DNA from: Zygnema circumcarinatum
Taxonomy: Eukaryota > Streptophyta > Zygnematophyceae > Zygnematales > Zygnemataceae
Direction: 5' to 3'
DNA: 64,000 bases
Assembly (NCBI GenBank): GCA_037447605.1
Contig: CM074818.1
Coordinates: forward strand, 2,400,490-2,464,489
The translations under genes and the position numbers were made by a program. The notes beneath the pieces were generated by a model. It did not search any database, was not told the origin of the DNA, and worked only from the letters and a program-made list of their open reading frames with translations. Positions 23,921 to 37,100 of the stretch are shown in pieces (position 1 is the first letter of the stretch; every line of letters begins with the position of its first letter).

Positions 23921-26900
23921 CTAGCCCCCCCGCGGCACAACCAGCTTGTCTTGGCCTGACAGCAGACGCGCCGACTGAATGACATCGCCCGTCTTCAGCT
24001 GCGAGAGGAGCTCCTTCCCTTTCGTCACGTACCTGCAAGAGCACCATGCGTCCCATTCACAGCTTCCAAAGTTTAACCTCCCTCTCCGAAACCCGCCACA
24101 TTCAAACCCACAATTTTACTCGTCTGTCGGAACATCGTGAATAGCTATTTAGCAAAGAAAAAGTTTGATCCTCTCCTCAAACCATCTGTCATGGCAAAGG
24201 CAAAAACTCATGTCTGCACCCAAAGTGGAGAAGCAGGAATAAAAGGCAAATAAAGGAAGATCTGTTACCCAAATACGGAAAACTGGCCTTCGTCGAAGGA
24301 TAGCCCACCGAGACCCGACTGCAGCACCACACAGACACCCCCGCCGACAGTTTCAGAGCTAACCATTTAAGATCTATGACTCATCCTCATGGAGCTGAGG
24401 CCCAATACGTAAACAGATGCTGCATGCATCTGCACGAGCACTCATGTGCGTATCGATGAACCATTCATTCATTATTCATTAGCAATCAGTTTAAAGCCTT
24501 GCCCCTGATGTGCTAAGCACGCAAGAAGACAGGGTGAAGCCGAGCGCCCACATTGCGTTTGTCGTAGAGGTAGACGAAGAACTGAGTGGGATGTGAGCTC
24601 GTTTCGGAGTCCACGCTATGGGACATGGCCACTGCCCCAAACACAGACATGGGGATCACGGGAATCTCGCCGTCCTGCACAGATGCCATCAGCTGCAGTC
24701 ACTACCATTTCTCTCCCTCCTCTTACTTCTCCCTCCCCTTCTCCATTCTATCTCTCTTACCCAATGAATCCATACCATAGCCAAACTCGTCTTTAATAGA
24801 ACAGCTTCACTCTCCACACCAAGGTCACCTCGTGACATGCAAATGGCAATATTTTCAACCAATTAAGAGTTTAATTTTGAGGCCACAATATCATTTGGGA
24901 TTTCTTTCATTTTATGATTTATAAAGGTTCGTTTGCCACAGCCTTCCGCCTTTACCTGGACATCGAGGGGAGTCCTGTACATGGGCGCTAAATCACCCAA
25001 TGGCATGATTTCAAGGGGAAGAACTTTTCCAAGACGCGGATCCGCCTCCCCCAGTAGCGCTTGGGAAGTTGCTTTCAGGGCCACCCCATTGTATGCGCCT
25101 TTTTGCAGCTACAAGGTGGAGGCCAATTGCGAAAGAAAATGAAATCAGCGAACTGATGAATGCATAGAGCAGGCATCGTGGAACAAGGAGTTCTGAAAGG
25201 AAGCTTTCACTCACCAATGCTGCAAAGTTACCAGCTGTAATTGGAGCAGAATAACCGTCCAGAACCATCTGCAACCCGCTTCACCTTCACAAACCCTCTT
25301 CAGATTGAAAGGAGTTTCGTGAAGGGTTGAAAACTCGCAGATTTCAAATTACATTCGTAACCCAAAGGCAGCAAACCGCTTTCAAACCGACCTCTATAAC
25401 GCCCGTTTGCTTTTGTCCAGCTCCGTCCGACAGATTGAAAGTGGACCCATCTCCTCGAAGTAGAGTAAACTCTGCTATTGCTCGCCCAGTTAACCTGCAC
25501 AACCCGGTTCATTGTATGGGAGATGTATCGCCTCCAAAGGCAACCGTGTCTGCTTCATAGCAGTCAACTCAACCTCATGGAAGTGGAGACACCCACCTTG
25601 GAAGATCGTTGAATTGAGCAGAAATCAAGTACGGCAGTCCGGGAGCCTGCAGTGCTTCATTAAGCCCCCCTTCTTCTGAGCTGCTTAGAGAGATGGCCGG
25701 GGCAAGAGTGAAAAAGAGAGGGCGAAAAAATGGAAGGTGCCCAGAAGGTAGAGAGAGGGAGTGAGGACGAGAGGAAGACAGGGAAGTCAAAAGGAGACAG
25801 GAAGAGAGATGAGGATGAGGAAAAAGGGTAAATTCATTGCTTTACATTGCATGCATTCGCATTCCACATCGCTTCTTCAATTCAATCTCGAAACTAGTCC
25901 ATGTTATGCCTTGAACCATTTTTTATTTCTCTCCAAAGGCCCTTTAGAAAAGCCCGCTGTTTGTAAAACGGTCCATTTGTTTACCTGGAGAGCTTCAAGC
26001 TCGGCGACGGTTTCCAGCGTTGCGACCAATCGAGATGCGATTTTGTCGGCGTCCTGCTGCTGGATAGCCGCCAATAGCCCCTCTAGCGAGCCCTGACCAC
26101 AAGCAATGTCACAAAACTGCAGTTCAGGAGAGAAGGTACGCATATTCTGACCCATTAAGAAGAGAAAAATGTATGAATCCATTGTAATTTGCATAAACGC
26201 AGCAGCGGAGCTCACACCCAAAGCGAACAGCCTAACGGAATGTTGTCTGTTCCCGCATAGCACCGCGTATTAAGGCAGCAAAACAGAGCCAACAGATAAA
26301 GGGTGGGCAAGCACACCTTCCCGTTGAGCATCTGTCCGTACAGCTCTTCTCCCCGGGAGAGAGAGGAGGGCGGTACGGCTGCCAGAATGGACGCCTTCTC
26401 CGCTATCGTCAGCTGTCACCCCGAGAGAAGCTGGCGGCAGCGCACACTCATCAGTGGAAATCATTCAGAGCCTCCTCCTTCTATCTCTCTCTCTCTCTCT
26501 CTCTCTCTCACTCGCTCCCTCTCCCCCTTCCCTTGATCTCCTTCGGATCTCCTCCCACACCTGCCACCCCCCTCGTCAGCCACCCTCCATCCCCTCGTCC
26601 ACCTCCTTCCTTCACCTTTCTCCTCTTCTCCCTTCCACCCGTCCGCCTTGGCTGACTTTACTCAATAATTCGCTCGCTCCCCTCCACCAACCTCTAATCC
26701 CCGTTCTCTCCACTTCTCTTCTACCTCCACCTTCTTCCCTCCCCTCCCCTTCTCTACTTCCCCATTGTCTTTTTTGCCAGCATCATGCTCCTCCTATCCA
26801 GATACAAAGTGCCGTTATGCGTTAAATTTTTGAGTAAATAAAAATCAAAATGAAACTGACAAGCTCGTTTCCACAAAGTGCATTTCGAGGGGCAGACGTG

Positions 26901-28210
26901 CAACAAACCTGGACAGCCTTCTTCACATTGCTCTCCATCGTACCATACGGCTTTCGTTGCGGAATGCGGAGGAAAAAGAATATCTCCTCCAACAAACCCT
27001 AAAGCTCCAATACAAACAGAAAGAACCAAACAGAATTGGGGGGCGGGAGGGGGAGGGGGAGGGGGAGGGGGAGGGGGAGGGGGAGGGGGAGGGGGAGGGG
27101 GAGGGGGAGGGGGAGGGGGAGGGGGAGGGGGAGGGGGAGGGGGAGGGGGAGGGGGAGGGGGAGGGGGAGGGGGAGGGGGAGGGGGAGGGGGAGGGGAGGG
27201 GAGGGGAGGGGGAGGGGGAGGGGGAGGGGAGGGGAGGGGGAGGGGGAGGGGGAGGGGGAGGGGGAGGGGGAGGAGGAGGGGGCGGGGAGGGGGAGGAGGG
27301 GAGGGGAGGGGAGGGGGAGGGGGAGGGGGAGGGGGAGGGGGAGGAGGGGAGGGGGAGGGGAGGGAGAGGGGGAGGGAGAGGGGGAAGGGAGGGAAGGTGG
27401 GGCACCTGTGTGGTCTTCATGGTGGGATTGACTGCGGGAATGGAGCGGCGGAGTGCTACCTCGGCAGTCCGTGGGAGACGCGCCGTATCGGGCGAGTACA
27501 GCACTGCGTGTGCTGCTTCCGGGCCAAGCGTCCTGAACCCTGCGGCCGCCTCGGAGGGGCTCTCGGGGTTCAGGGGCGCCAGCGCCTGCAAGAGGGTGAG
27601 GGCCACGGCTGCTGCGGCAGCACCTGCTCGGCTGCGGGAGAACGGCTGTACCTGCAGCGTCGCCGAAATTTCTAGGGTTGTCAGGAAAGCCAGGAGGATA
27701 TGGGGGTGGCAATGTTGGCTTTGAAAGTTTTAGATTTTGACTCTGGTTTTGTGGTGAATAGTAGACGTCGGAAGGAAGACAAGGAAGGTAAGGGAACCCG
27801 GTGCACATCCAGCAAGCAAGCAAGGTGAGAAGTTACTATTGGGGCAACGCTTTACAATGACAATTACGAAACCAAAACATAACTTACGGAGATTGCATTG
27901 CAATTGCAGTGTGCAGCTTTTAGGACAGAGAGCTCTATGCCACCACAGATTTTAGCAAAAAAGTACAATTTGAGCAGTTCAGGGTTATGATGAACGTAGG
28001 GTTTGAAGGGTTGCGTCCTACCTCGGCTGCTGCAGGTCCGCCCGCCTCACCACTGTGGCTGCTGTCCCCCATGGCAGCTCTCACACTCCACGAATTCGCG
28101 CGACGTTGCGACGCCATGGCCGTCGGCTTCTCTCCCGAGCGGAGGGAGCTCCATGACGTCCCTGCAGTCTTGAAGCCTCTCCTCGCCTCTCCAAAGCACA
28201 GCGAAGCCAT
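23921..28210 (-). CDS. CYP37: CYP37/CYP38-type thylakoid-lumen cyclophilin
   Basis: Twelve exons, complement(23921-24032, 24269-24318, 24552-24674, 24956-25108, 25215-25268, 25392-25494, 25597-25646, 25985-26092, 26317-26412, 26909-26998, 27406-27651, 28022-28210), give 457 residues in perfect phase, near the ~466 of Arabidopsis CYP37. A Ser/Arg/Ala-rich transit peptide is followed by a hydrophobic lumen-transfer stretch (SRSRAGAAAAAVALTLLQAL). The helical N-domain shared with CYP38 comes next (VALRRSIPAV, LRIPQRKPYGTMESNVKKA, SILAAVPPSSL). The cyclophilin-like domain follows (MVLDGYSAPITAGNFAAL, LPLEIMPLGDLAPMYRTPL, MSVFGAVAMSHS, GLGGLSFDEGQFSVFG, LKTGDVIQSARLL). The standard cyclophilin active-site residues are not conserved, as in CYP37/38, so a scaffold or photosynthetic-complex maintenance role is more likely than fast isomerase activity. 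One intron is almost entirely a (GGGGGA)n tract. It is head-to-head with the alpha/beta hydrolase gene. Confidence 0.93.
27038..27390. repeat. (GGGGGA)n satellite tract inside cyclophilin intron
   Basis: About 350 bp of GGGGGA units, with GGGGA and GGAGGAGGG variants toward the right, occupy most of the 407-bp intron between cyclophilin exons 27406-27651 and 26909-26998. The gene is on the minus strand, so the pre-mRNA reads TCCCCC repeats, while the plus strand is G-rich and could form G-quadruplexes. The long Gly/Glu and Pro/Ser frames across it are artefacts. Confidence 0.97.
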
Positions 28211-28633
28211 TGTCGCGGCAACCGCATGGTCGCTCCTGCTGCAGGAACAGCATACAGAGGATTCTCTGTGCGAAGAGGAGGAAAAACCTAGAAACCTTTC
28301 AGGACAGCAGGATAAAGGAGCGGGTATCCGCTATGGCGGCCGTTGCAAAGCCGGTCCGCGACCCCTCCTGCGGCAGAGGAAAGAAGCATACCTTGAGGCG
28401 ACATGGCGGGCAGTTGAAGAACGGCGAGCGGGTAGGACAGCAGCGGAGGAGAGCTGACCCGTGGCAGCAGGAGCAAACGCCATGGCGCCACGTGGCGCTT
28501 CCTCGCCCGCGACCGCTCCTTCCCTCGAGCTGCGCTCTGGGATGCGTACGGTCACGGTACGGAACCGCGTCACGTCACGGCACTCGTCTGCGGCGGAGCA
28601 GATGCAGGTCTCCCTCCCCCCCTGGCTCTTTCT

Positions 28634-28676
<43 letters not shown>

Positions 28677-28844
28677 CTCTCTCCCTCCCTCCCCTCCCCC
28701 TCTCTCTCCTCCGTCCCTCGCCTCCCTCTCCTCCCTCTCCTCCCTCGCCTCTCTCCAGCACAGTATCGGCGGAAGCGGAAAGTCGGTACCCTGAAGGTCG
28801 CTGCTGTCCGCACCGCAGCGCGGGGGGTCCGCTCGCAGACCGGG
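28211..28844. promoter_or_regulatory. bidirectional promoter region
   Basis: It is the 634 bp between the start of the CYP37-like gene (minus) and the alpha/beta hydrolase (plus). It contains a CGTACGG palindrome at 28545-28551 with a second GGTACGG just downstream, a CCACGTGGC-like block (28488-28496), and a (CT)n run at 28640-28674, probably in the hydrolase 5' leader. A frame running through it in phase with the hydrolase is Ser/Leu repeat and is not taken as coding. Confidence 0.5.
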
Positions 28845-30134
28845 ATGCGCTCCATGGCGTGCCAGCTGGCGTCCAGCGACGGCGTGCAGCTGTCAGTGCG
28901 GGAGTGGTTGCCGCAGCCGGGCCCTGCCCCTGGCGCGCCGCGTGTCCCGGCGGTGTTGGTGCACCAGTACTCTCTGCTGGGAGGCTCTCAGCAGCTCATG
29001 AAAGGCCTCGCCTTGGAACTGAATCGACATGGCTTCAGGTATGCATGTTTACTTTCTTTTTAGGGCTTTTTCTTATGTTTCTACTTCATTTTTTTTTTTT
29101 TTTTTTTTTTTTCGTATATTTCTGGCCAAAAATGGAGCAATGGATTCTATAGGAGCTAAATTGCAGTCATCCAACTGTAATGCCGATGCGTCCTATTCTA
29201 TGGCATCCCTCCCTTTGAAGCCTGAAACTCCTCCATACTCCTCGAAGGCCCTGAGGAGCCCATTGATGTGTGGATGGGGTTGGGGTATCTCGTCTCTCTC
29301 TCTTTCTCTCAATCTCTCTTCTCTCACAGCTGCGTGACTTTTGACATGAGAGGGGTGGGGGGCTCCACGGGCCGCGCAACCATCACTGGGCAGGCGGAGG
29401 TTCGTGATGTAGAGGCCGTCTGCAGATGGGCAGCGCAGAAATATCAGCAAAAAGTTTTGCTCATCGGGTCGTCTGCAGGTGGGTGGAACCTTTTCTAATT
29501 TAGCGGCGAACCTCCTGATGGTTAGCGTAAAGCCGCTATGAAACGAATGCAGAATGCTGATTGCCGAATGCTTTTATTGGAAAGAAGAAACTCAAAAGAG
29601 GCATCTAAAACTTAGTGTGCTTTGTGTAAAGCCTCATCCTTCTTGTGCGCCTCTTATTTTTCTCGGCTGTGAGCAGTTTAGTTAAGGAGGTTGTGTGATC
29701 GAGCAAACCTTAACACACCTTTCATCCCTCTCGTCCTTTCTGCCTCCCTGCCTCCCTGCCTCCCTTCCTCCCTCCCACCAGGAGCTCCAATTGCTGGCTC
29801 TGCAGTTGATCATATGGAGGAGGTGATGGGCTATGTGGGCATTGGCTACACCTTCGGCTGGTGGTCGTCCATCTTGTTCGGGAGCCACTACAAGGCGATT
29901 CTGCGGTCCTCCAAGCCCAAGCTGTTCATTATGGGCACAACAGATGGCTTCACAACTGTTAAGCAGTTCAAGGCGAGGATGAGTGAAGCGGGCGGACCCA
30001 CCAAGTACGAACTCGTCGACAATGTTGGCCATTTTGAATTGGAGGCTCCGCATTATGACCAGTATTTGGCCGGCAAGATCGCTACTTTTTATGAGGAGGT
30101 AACTGCACATCGAGACGATGAGATTAGTCAATAA
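28845..30134 (+). CDS. alpha/beta hydrolase family protein
   Basis: Three exons (28845-29038, 29330-29478, 29782-30134) give 231 residues in phase. The fold is recognisable. An early strand and oxyanion loop (VPAVLVHQYSLLGG) lead to VTFDMRGVGGSTG. The nucleophile elbow GSSAG sits near residues 111-115. A late FIMGTTDGFT carries the probable acidic residue, and NVGHFELEAP the catalytic His. The size and spacing match small plant serine hydrolases of unknown substrate. A second ATG lies three codons after the first; I used the first. No transit peptide is obvious. AATAAA overlaps the stop codon (30130-30135) and may be part of the polyadenylation signal. Substrate and cellular role cannot be inferred. 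Confidence 0.87.
29088..29112. repeat. poly-T tract in hydrolase intron 1
   Basis: A run of about 25 T lies inside the first intron of the alpha/beta hydrolase. It may also be a relic of an antisense retroposed poly-A tail. No element body is visible next to it. Confidence 0.85.
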
Positions 30135-31126
30135 AATGGAATGGATGTCCGTCCTTGAAAGCCGGAAAGTTCCTGAAAGTCCTCGAATTGCCAGCCATTC
30201 TTAAGCGCCTGAGCAGCACGCGGCCTCCTTCGGTGTAGATATGAACAGTTTGCTGGCAGCCCTTTGCATGATCCCTCGCGCATGTACTACGCAAAGCGGT
30301 TTTTGTCAGTCAGTTGTCTTTTCTTTGGACCATGGCACTCGCATTTCACCTCATAGATGTGCTAAGTTCATGACCTTGTAAATCGAGGTTAAGAATTTTG
30401 GCACGTGCCGTGTTCTACATGCCGCACAATGTACGTAGAATTAAGTGCCAGGAACGACCTAATGCAAGAGGTTGGGTAATGTTGCCTGGACAACTCTGGG
30501 AGCAGAGGTCATACCGGCGCAGTGGCTCTACTTTCACTCGCGCTCAACATGTATAATAGTTCTGGAAGCCTAAACTGTTTGTGATCGTTAAACAGTCGCC
30601 AAAATCCTGACGTGAAAGTAAAATGTAGTTAGAGCCAATTCAGCATCAGCAAATTAAATTCCATCTTAAGACGACCAAAGCTATTTCCCATCTTATTCTC
30701 GTTGAATCGAAGTGTGAGAACAACCAGAATAACAGATTGTTTCAACTTCCTTCGTGGGTCAACATATTTTAGATGTCGTCGACACCCTGACAGTGGCATG
30801 GTCTGGGTCTGATGCTTTTCCAGCCATATAACAACGAGGGATCCTGCAAGTCGTCTTTTGCTAATTCCTGCTTCCACGCATTGTAAACATTTTCGTATTT
30901 TCCAAACGAAAGACAGCCTTTGCATTTGCTTGCATCGTTCGTATCTGAAGGCGTTGAACCAAAATGCCATACATTTCCTCACAACTGTACACCCAAGGCC
31001 GGATTCGAAAGCAAAGCAACAAACGTGTCCTGCAGATGCATGGGACACTCACGAGCAGCCTGTGGCCTTAGGCTTCGAGTAGGCATCCACATGGCTTCCT
31101 AACCCTGCTTTATGGCCACTTCTCTT
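30135..31126. other. convergent intergenic spacer
   Basis: About 1 kb lies between the hydrolase stop (+) and the LETM1-like stop (-). I found no coding exon, RNA gene or repeat. Confidence 0.55.
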
Positions 31127-34100
31127 TCAAACGGTTCCCGAGGCAGATTCTGAGTCCGGCCCCAATAGCTTGTGCTCTGATGTGGCATTCGACGGCCGGT
31201 CCTTTCTCGGCCATTCCGAAGACGGGGGCGTGCCCTTTAAAGTGGAAAGCACACGGGCCATATCGGGGAGCCTCTCCTGCAACATCAATAAGCGCAGACG
31301 CAATATCAGGGGAGGGAGAGAAAAAGAGAATGGGAAGGAGGGAGGGAGAGAGGGAGAGTGGGTAGGTAGTAGGTGGGTGGTATGTACGTGGGTGGATGAA
31401 ATGGGGCGTGGGAAACTAACAAGGGCAGCTATTCCTCCAATTTTGCATCCTATGAGGCACAGCTTCTACGTTCGAGTGGGAATGATAAGATCCTACGGCT
31501 CACCTGGAGGAGCAGTAAGTTTGAAGCCTCGTCCCGCAGTCTCCTCGGCAACCTCGGGACCCCACGACTGCCACTTGACGCATTCCCTCCGTGGCCCGAA
31601 GCAGCAGCTCCTGCCTCCTCCTCCGCGGCTTCAAATGTTTCAGTGGCGGCAGCAGCAGCCATGGCCTGCGCTTCCTCCTTCTCTCTATCAGATGGAGCCA
31701 ACTCCAGCTGCTCCTTGATAAGCTCATATCGTTTCATTACTTCTTGACGTCTGCACACACAAGTTCATCACATAACAGCCGGCAGCTTAATCATTATGTT
31801 CTACTCCATCGAGAATCCACGATAAGCCTGTCTGCAGCCATTGCTGAAAATAAAAAAAGGGAGGGGATGATGGAAGTCCTACTTGATAGAGAATGAGGAG
31901 GGAAAGAAGTTCGGAAAGTAGCGTTGAAGAAACGAAAAGACAAGTACATGCCCAACAGGCGTAATGGGAGCAATGAGAATGATGGAGAAAGGAATCAACA
32001 CCAACACATCCTTTGCAGTCCTTCGCACTGTTTGAACCTGTCAAGCAAGACAAAGCACAGTTTAAATTTCAAGCAACCCTGTCTATTATCACTGGTCGAT
32101 GGACGCCCAAACGCATAGGAGGATTCCAAAAAACTCCTCATTCACTATTCATCTTCTCAAATGCTAGATGCACATTAAAGAAAGGGCAGCTTACCTGAAC
32201 AGCAATTGCCTTCAAATATTCTATCTTCTAACAGTTTTGTTCGATAATCTTGGAAGACCATGAGAGCCCATTTGAAGCCAGCATACAAAACAGTCTTTCA
32301 AAATACGACAACTATACTTATGTCCCATTGCACCCTAGACTGCGCCTGACTGCTCATTTGCCGGAGTGAAGAAGCTTGGAAATACCTCTCGTGGCTTCAA
32401 TGTTGTGCCGAACACAGCTGCCCAGAAAAGTCGTAGCGAATAAGAAATATCACCTCCAAGTAGACGCATTCCTCTCCAGTAGAAAGAGCTGCCTGCTCGA
32501 AGCTTACTCAAACTGTCCTGGTAAGCCAATACAGCTCTCTGTTGTACAGGAATAGAGGCCTCCTCCATGATGCCAAGGCGATTCTTTAAATCTGCACATC
32601 AGTTACTAGGATGTTATTAGGTACTCAATTGGTCCAAAAGGCTTTTTTTCGCCAGCAACTAATGCCAATCAGGGTCTCCAAATCTACCAGCTAATTGAAA
32701 GGCAGATCCCCTTTTCCTCCCTTTCCAAGTGGAGTCCGCCCTCGCACCTGGAATGTCGGTCGCCAGCATCTCCAGCTCCTCGTCGTCCACAAGAATGGCC
32801 TCGCGTCGCTCCACTGCGATCCGCAGCCGAGACAAGTCTGCGTCCAACAGCCCGAACTCGGCCACGAGAAGAGACTCCTCTTCGTCCGTCCGCACATCCT
32901 CTGCAGCACTTGGAGACGAGTGGAGACAATGAGGGGAAGGAGAGAAGTAGGAGGGTGGAAGGAGGAACGAAGAGAGAGACTGACGAGAAGTCAGAACAGC
33001 GTCCGTGAACAGCCTGGAGAGGTAACATAAGGTAACGAAATGTTTACTAAGGTGAGCCTGGATTATCTCTGACCTAAGTTTCTGGAGTCTGAGCCCATCT
33101 GTATGACAGCAACGGAGGAGGAGACGCTCCACATAGGAAGGGCAAGGGAATTGACGAATTGTCTCAAGTTGCTGTGCTAGATACAGTAAGGAGCTCATGT
33201 ATATATGCTCATATCGCACTTTGGACCCTAAACGATGGGTGGTGGCAAATTGCTCAACAGCTTATGCAATACCAGCATAATAAGCCTGTAACCCTGGTTG
33301 CTGAAAGCCTGCTTATTACTCTATGTGGACATTTGCTACTTGATTTTTACATATTGGGCGTCAATATGACTATACCCTCCAAAAGGTATTAAAGGAACCC
33401 ACAGGAAGGCTTACTAGGGACGTTTGTCGATACACAGCTACTGAGGCGAATATTGACAGCCTTAAGATTATCACAATATACTGCGGAATTCTGAGGACCT
33501 CGGAAACCCAAGCGTGCTGAGGCAGGCACAGGGAGTAGAACCTGATCCGGACGTATCAAGAAGCTCCGCTTCAAGTGTGAGATATATCAAAGCCATTTCC
33601 ACTTGCAATGTTCGCACAGCCAACTCCTTCCGAACTTCATTCACCTGTTTTTTCCCCAACATCCCTAAATGAAGTAACTGGCTCAACCTCCACTATTCAG
33701 GTTGGCAGCGCCGAAACATCCACTGAAGGAAAAGGTTTGTGGATAGGAAGCAAAGGTAAAATATAGGATAACCTTTCTACTTAACAATACATACAAAACG
33801 GTGAGACTTAAGATCTAAGACCATCTTTTCAAAATGCTTTGATAGAACGCAGACAAAAGGAAAATGGAAGAAGGACGTTCCTACAGAAGTTCAAAGATCA
33901 ATTGTCCTCCAAACACAAACGACCTTGCATTATTGGAAGTGAATGGACGGCAGGCGTTGTGAATGTCATACCTCATCATCCATCGATCGAATCTCAGAGG
34001 CGAGTCGAGTTCGTGCGAGCACATTATTCTGACGCAGCCGCTGCTCTCTGTTCCTGCTCACTTCCCCTAGCTTCTTATCCAAAGCCTCAACCTGCCATCA

Positions 34101-37100
34101 CAGGTTGTCAATCCACTTCAGCGTATGGTCACACAGGAATGCCTGGCTGCAGCATTAAGGGAAGGTAAGGGGAATAGAGAGACAATTCCGTAAATTCCAC
34201 TTCACCCTTCTAAGCAGACGATAAAAAGTACCACACACTGCAGACTGCATACTCGGTCTGACTCCACTGCAGACTCGGTTTGAATACTTCCCTCCTTTGT
34301 TTAAACATTAGCATTCAATTCATTCTATTTACTTCGAAGAAGAAGGCGAGCTGCATACCTCAAGGATGAGGGCTAGTTTCTTCTCCCCCTCCTGCGGCCG
34401 AACCGATGTAGGACGAGGCAAGCCGGCCATCACCGGCTCTTGCTGAGATGGATCTGGTCGGCCGTTGAGTCGAAGCCAGACGGCTTCTATTGCACGAACC
34501 ACGTTCAATGAATGCTGCACACAAAGGACTCTAATCTGCATTTAGCTTCAAGAGGACGTTGAGAAAGAGACACTTCCAACCCACCCCCTCGCTCGCCCTC
34601 CCCCTCCTCCCATTCCCTTTCGCTGCCTCGTCCTTAGGCCACATTCTCCCCCTGTTCAGTTTCTCCCCACTTCTTCCCAGCCCCCAACTCCAAACCCACT
34701 CAACCCTCTAGCGCCCCCAGACTGACCACACTGTCTCCACGACACTTTTCCCTTTCTACCCTCCCTACCTCCCTCTTCTTCCCCTATAACTCCTTCCACC
34801 CTCCCTTGCCCAAACTCTCCTCGGTTGCACCATGGCCATCCACTAAGAGGAGGTGAAAGGAAAACTAACCCGTTGTAGGATGTGGAGGTTAAACCGAGAG
34901 AGGTCCACAGATGCAAAGTTTTGCTTGAATCGGTCTAAAAATTGGCTAGTATCCGGTAGACTCTCCAGCCTTCTCAGTAATCGTGCCTGTTTACAACAAA
35001 CTCGTTCATGTTACATATAACCAGTACAGACTTCTAGTTGATGTTGAACTATGTTGCATGTCGCATGAGCCCCAAAACTACAACCATAATCATCATTGCC
35101 CCACGGTGACTCCCCCAACAGGGACAAACATACAAGCAAAAACTTAGCGTGCAAAGTGCCCTGGGAAGCCAGCTATGGCTGTCGTCTCAAAGGAGCCAAA
35201 AAAAGCAACGAGTGCTCGCTTAGAACAACGACATACGGCTCCTACGTGTTGTCAATATTCGTTTTAAGTGTTAATTGCGTCCAAAAAGAAAAGATTTCGG
35301 GTACACGTCTTTCGAGAAAAATACTTCAATAGAAGCAGCCGGTTTCCTATCTTTTTTCTCTGTGAATTCTTGCCTGAAACATGATTTTGTGCATGCGTTA
35401 AGCTGAAAAGAAATCAACTATTGTATTGTTGTCATTCTTACAGCGCCTTCCGGTTTAAACCCTTGAGCTTGCTTTCGATCCAGTTCATTCAGCCAGAGTG
35501 TTAAGATTCTTCCAATCCAGCTGCTGACGCTATACTAAAGCAACATTCGTAGCCATTCAAATGGTGAAGACTGCAAAAATACAGCACCTGCACATTGGAG
35601 TTCTGCTCTAGCTCCAGTCGGCTTTGTTCCTCCTTCAGCTGCAGAGCGCTTTCCCTATCCTCGCTGCTCAAAATCCCCTCCACTCGGTCAGCTTGCTTTT
35701 CCAGCCTATCCGCTAGTGCCACCACGATATCCACAACCACCTGTTCAGCTGAGGGATCACCCTGCCAACATCAAATAATTACGTCTCGATGTGAGAAACG
35801 CCAAGCTCCAAAATATTGATAAGCTAGAATCTACATGCAGTTCTCGCCATGCATCAACAACAGCATCAAACGTGATACAGTTCTGACAGCACCTAGCCAC
35901 CATGACCTAGGACTTATATCGACGTACCTAATTCTGGCTAGGGTTTGCAACCCTGTGCGTACAGGCATCTTCTTATCAACCAACCAAAAAATATAGGATG
36001 ACTTTCTTATTGCATTTGAAAGTCGTTTACTACGCTGAGTATACCTTCCAAACATTTGATTAATGCACAAGATAACGGAACCATAAGGAACCTAGTACAA
36101 AACCATTGCTGGAGAAGATACTGGAGTTGTATTTTACTTTCGGACTAATGGCCATGCTTAAAAGAGTGTAAAAGGTAAGAAATGCATCAAAAGGTGCCGT
36201 TCAGACAGAAATTTTATCCAGACAAGGCATGGTCCGCTTGAAAATCAGATACTTAAAACTGACCACTGTTACTACCACGGCACTTCGATGCGAAATTACG
36301 TTACAAAATGTTGTCCACATCCCTCAAACTAACAGGTGACATTCAAGTCTAAGTGCATGACACAATGACTTTCTCTTATCCCCTCTCAAGTAGGCTTCTA
36401 ATTCCTTCAGAAACGACATGCCAGTTAATCCAACATAACGTTGATATCCTGACGGCCTCGCAATTCGTAGACCACCTGCGAGTGATTCTGTGAGGTGAAG
36501 TGTCTCAATCTTCACTCTTCTAATTATGATTCTCACAAGGCCCTTTAAGCTTAAATGATTTTGAGCCTTGGATAATGTGAATTTAAAGGCATCTGTGCGA
36601 AGAAAAAGTGAGATTATGCATCCTGTTGTGAATTATCTTTATGCAGTCACCTGAAACACTAATGCAAGTCGTCCATCAAATCCCGTGAGAACCCTTCGAA
36701 GTCCGTCGGCCACCTCCCGAATGTCCTCCGCAAATTCAAGGACCTCCAATGGAGTGTTCGCAATAAGCTCCACATCTGCTGCCACTCCCGACTGCCTCCG
36801 CCACTCCCTCCCGAGCCAATCCCTCGCTTTTCTCCGAGTTTTCTTAAACTTTTTTTCGACATCGTCCTCTGAATCCGCCTCTGCAGCCAGCTTCGGCGGC
36901 GCCATGCTTAGTATACGCTCCGAACGCACTACGTCTCTGTACAATCGTCTCAAAAGAACTAAGATTTGAAGCCTCTGCAGGCGGCCAGAAACTTCCGCCT
37001 TGACAGCGACGCTGATTTCATCATCTGAATCTTGCGGCATTCTTCCCAAGGTGGAAAGGGAGTTCGAGTATGTTTCAGTGACTTTGCCAGCCAGTTCACC

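Noticed and set aside
26878-27823. Gly/Glu- and Pro/Ser-rich long frames on both strands
   Set aside because: They are translations of the (GGGGGA)n repeat, which lies in a cyclophilin intron.
28461-28844. In-frame N-terminal extension of the alpha/beta hydrolase
   Set aside because: It runs through a (CT)n tract coding for Ser/Leu repeats and overlaps the promoter. The conserved protein starts at 28845.
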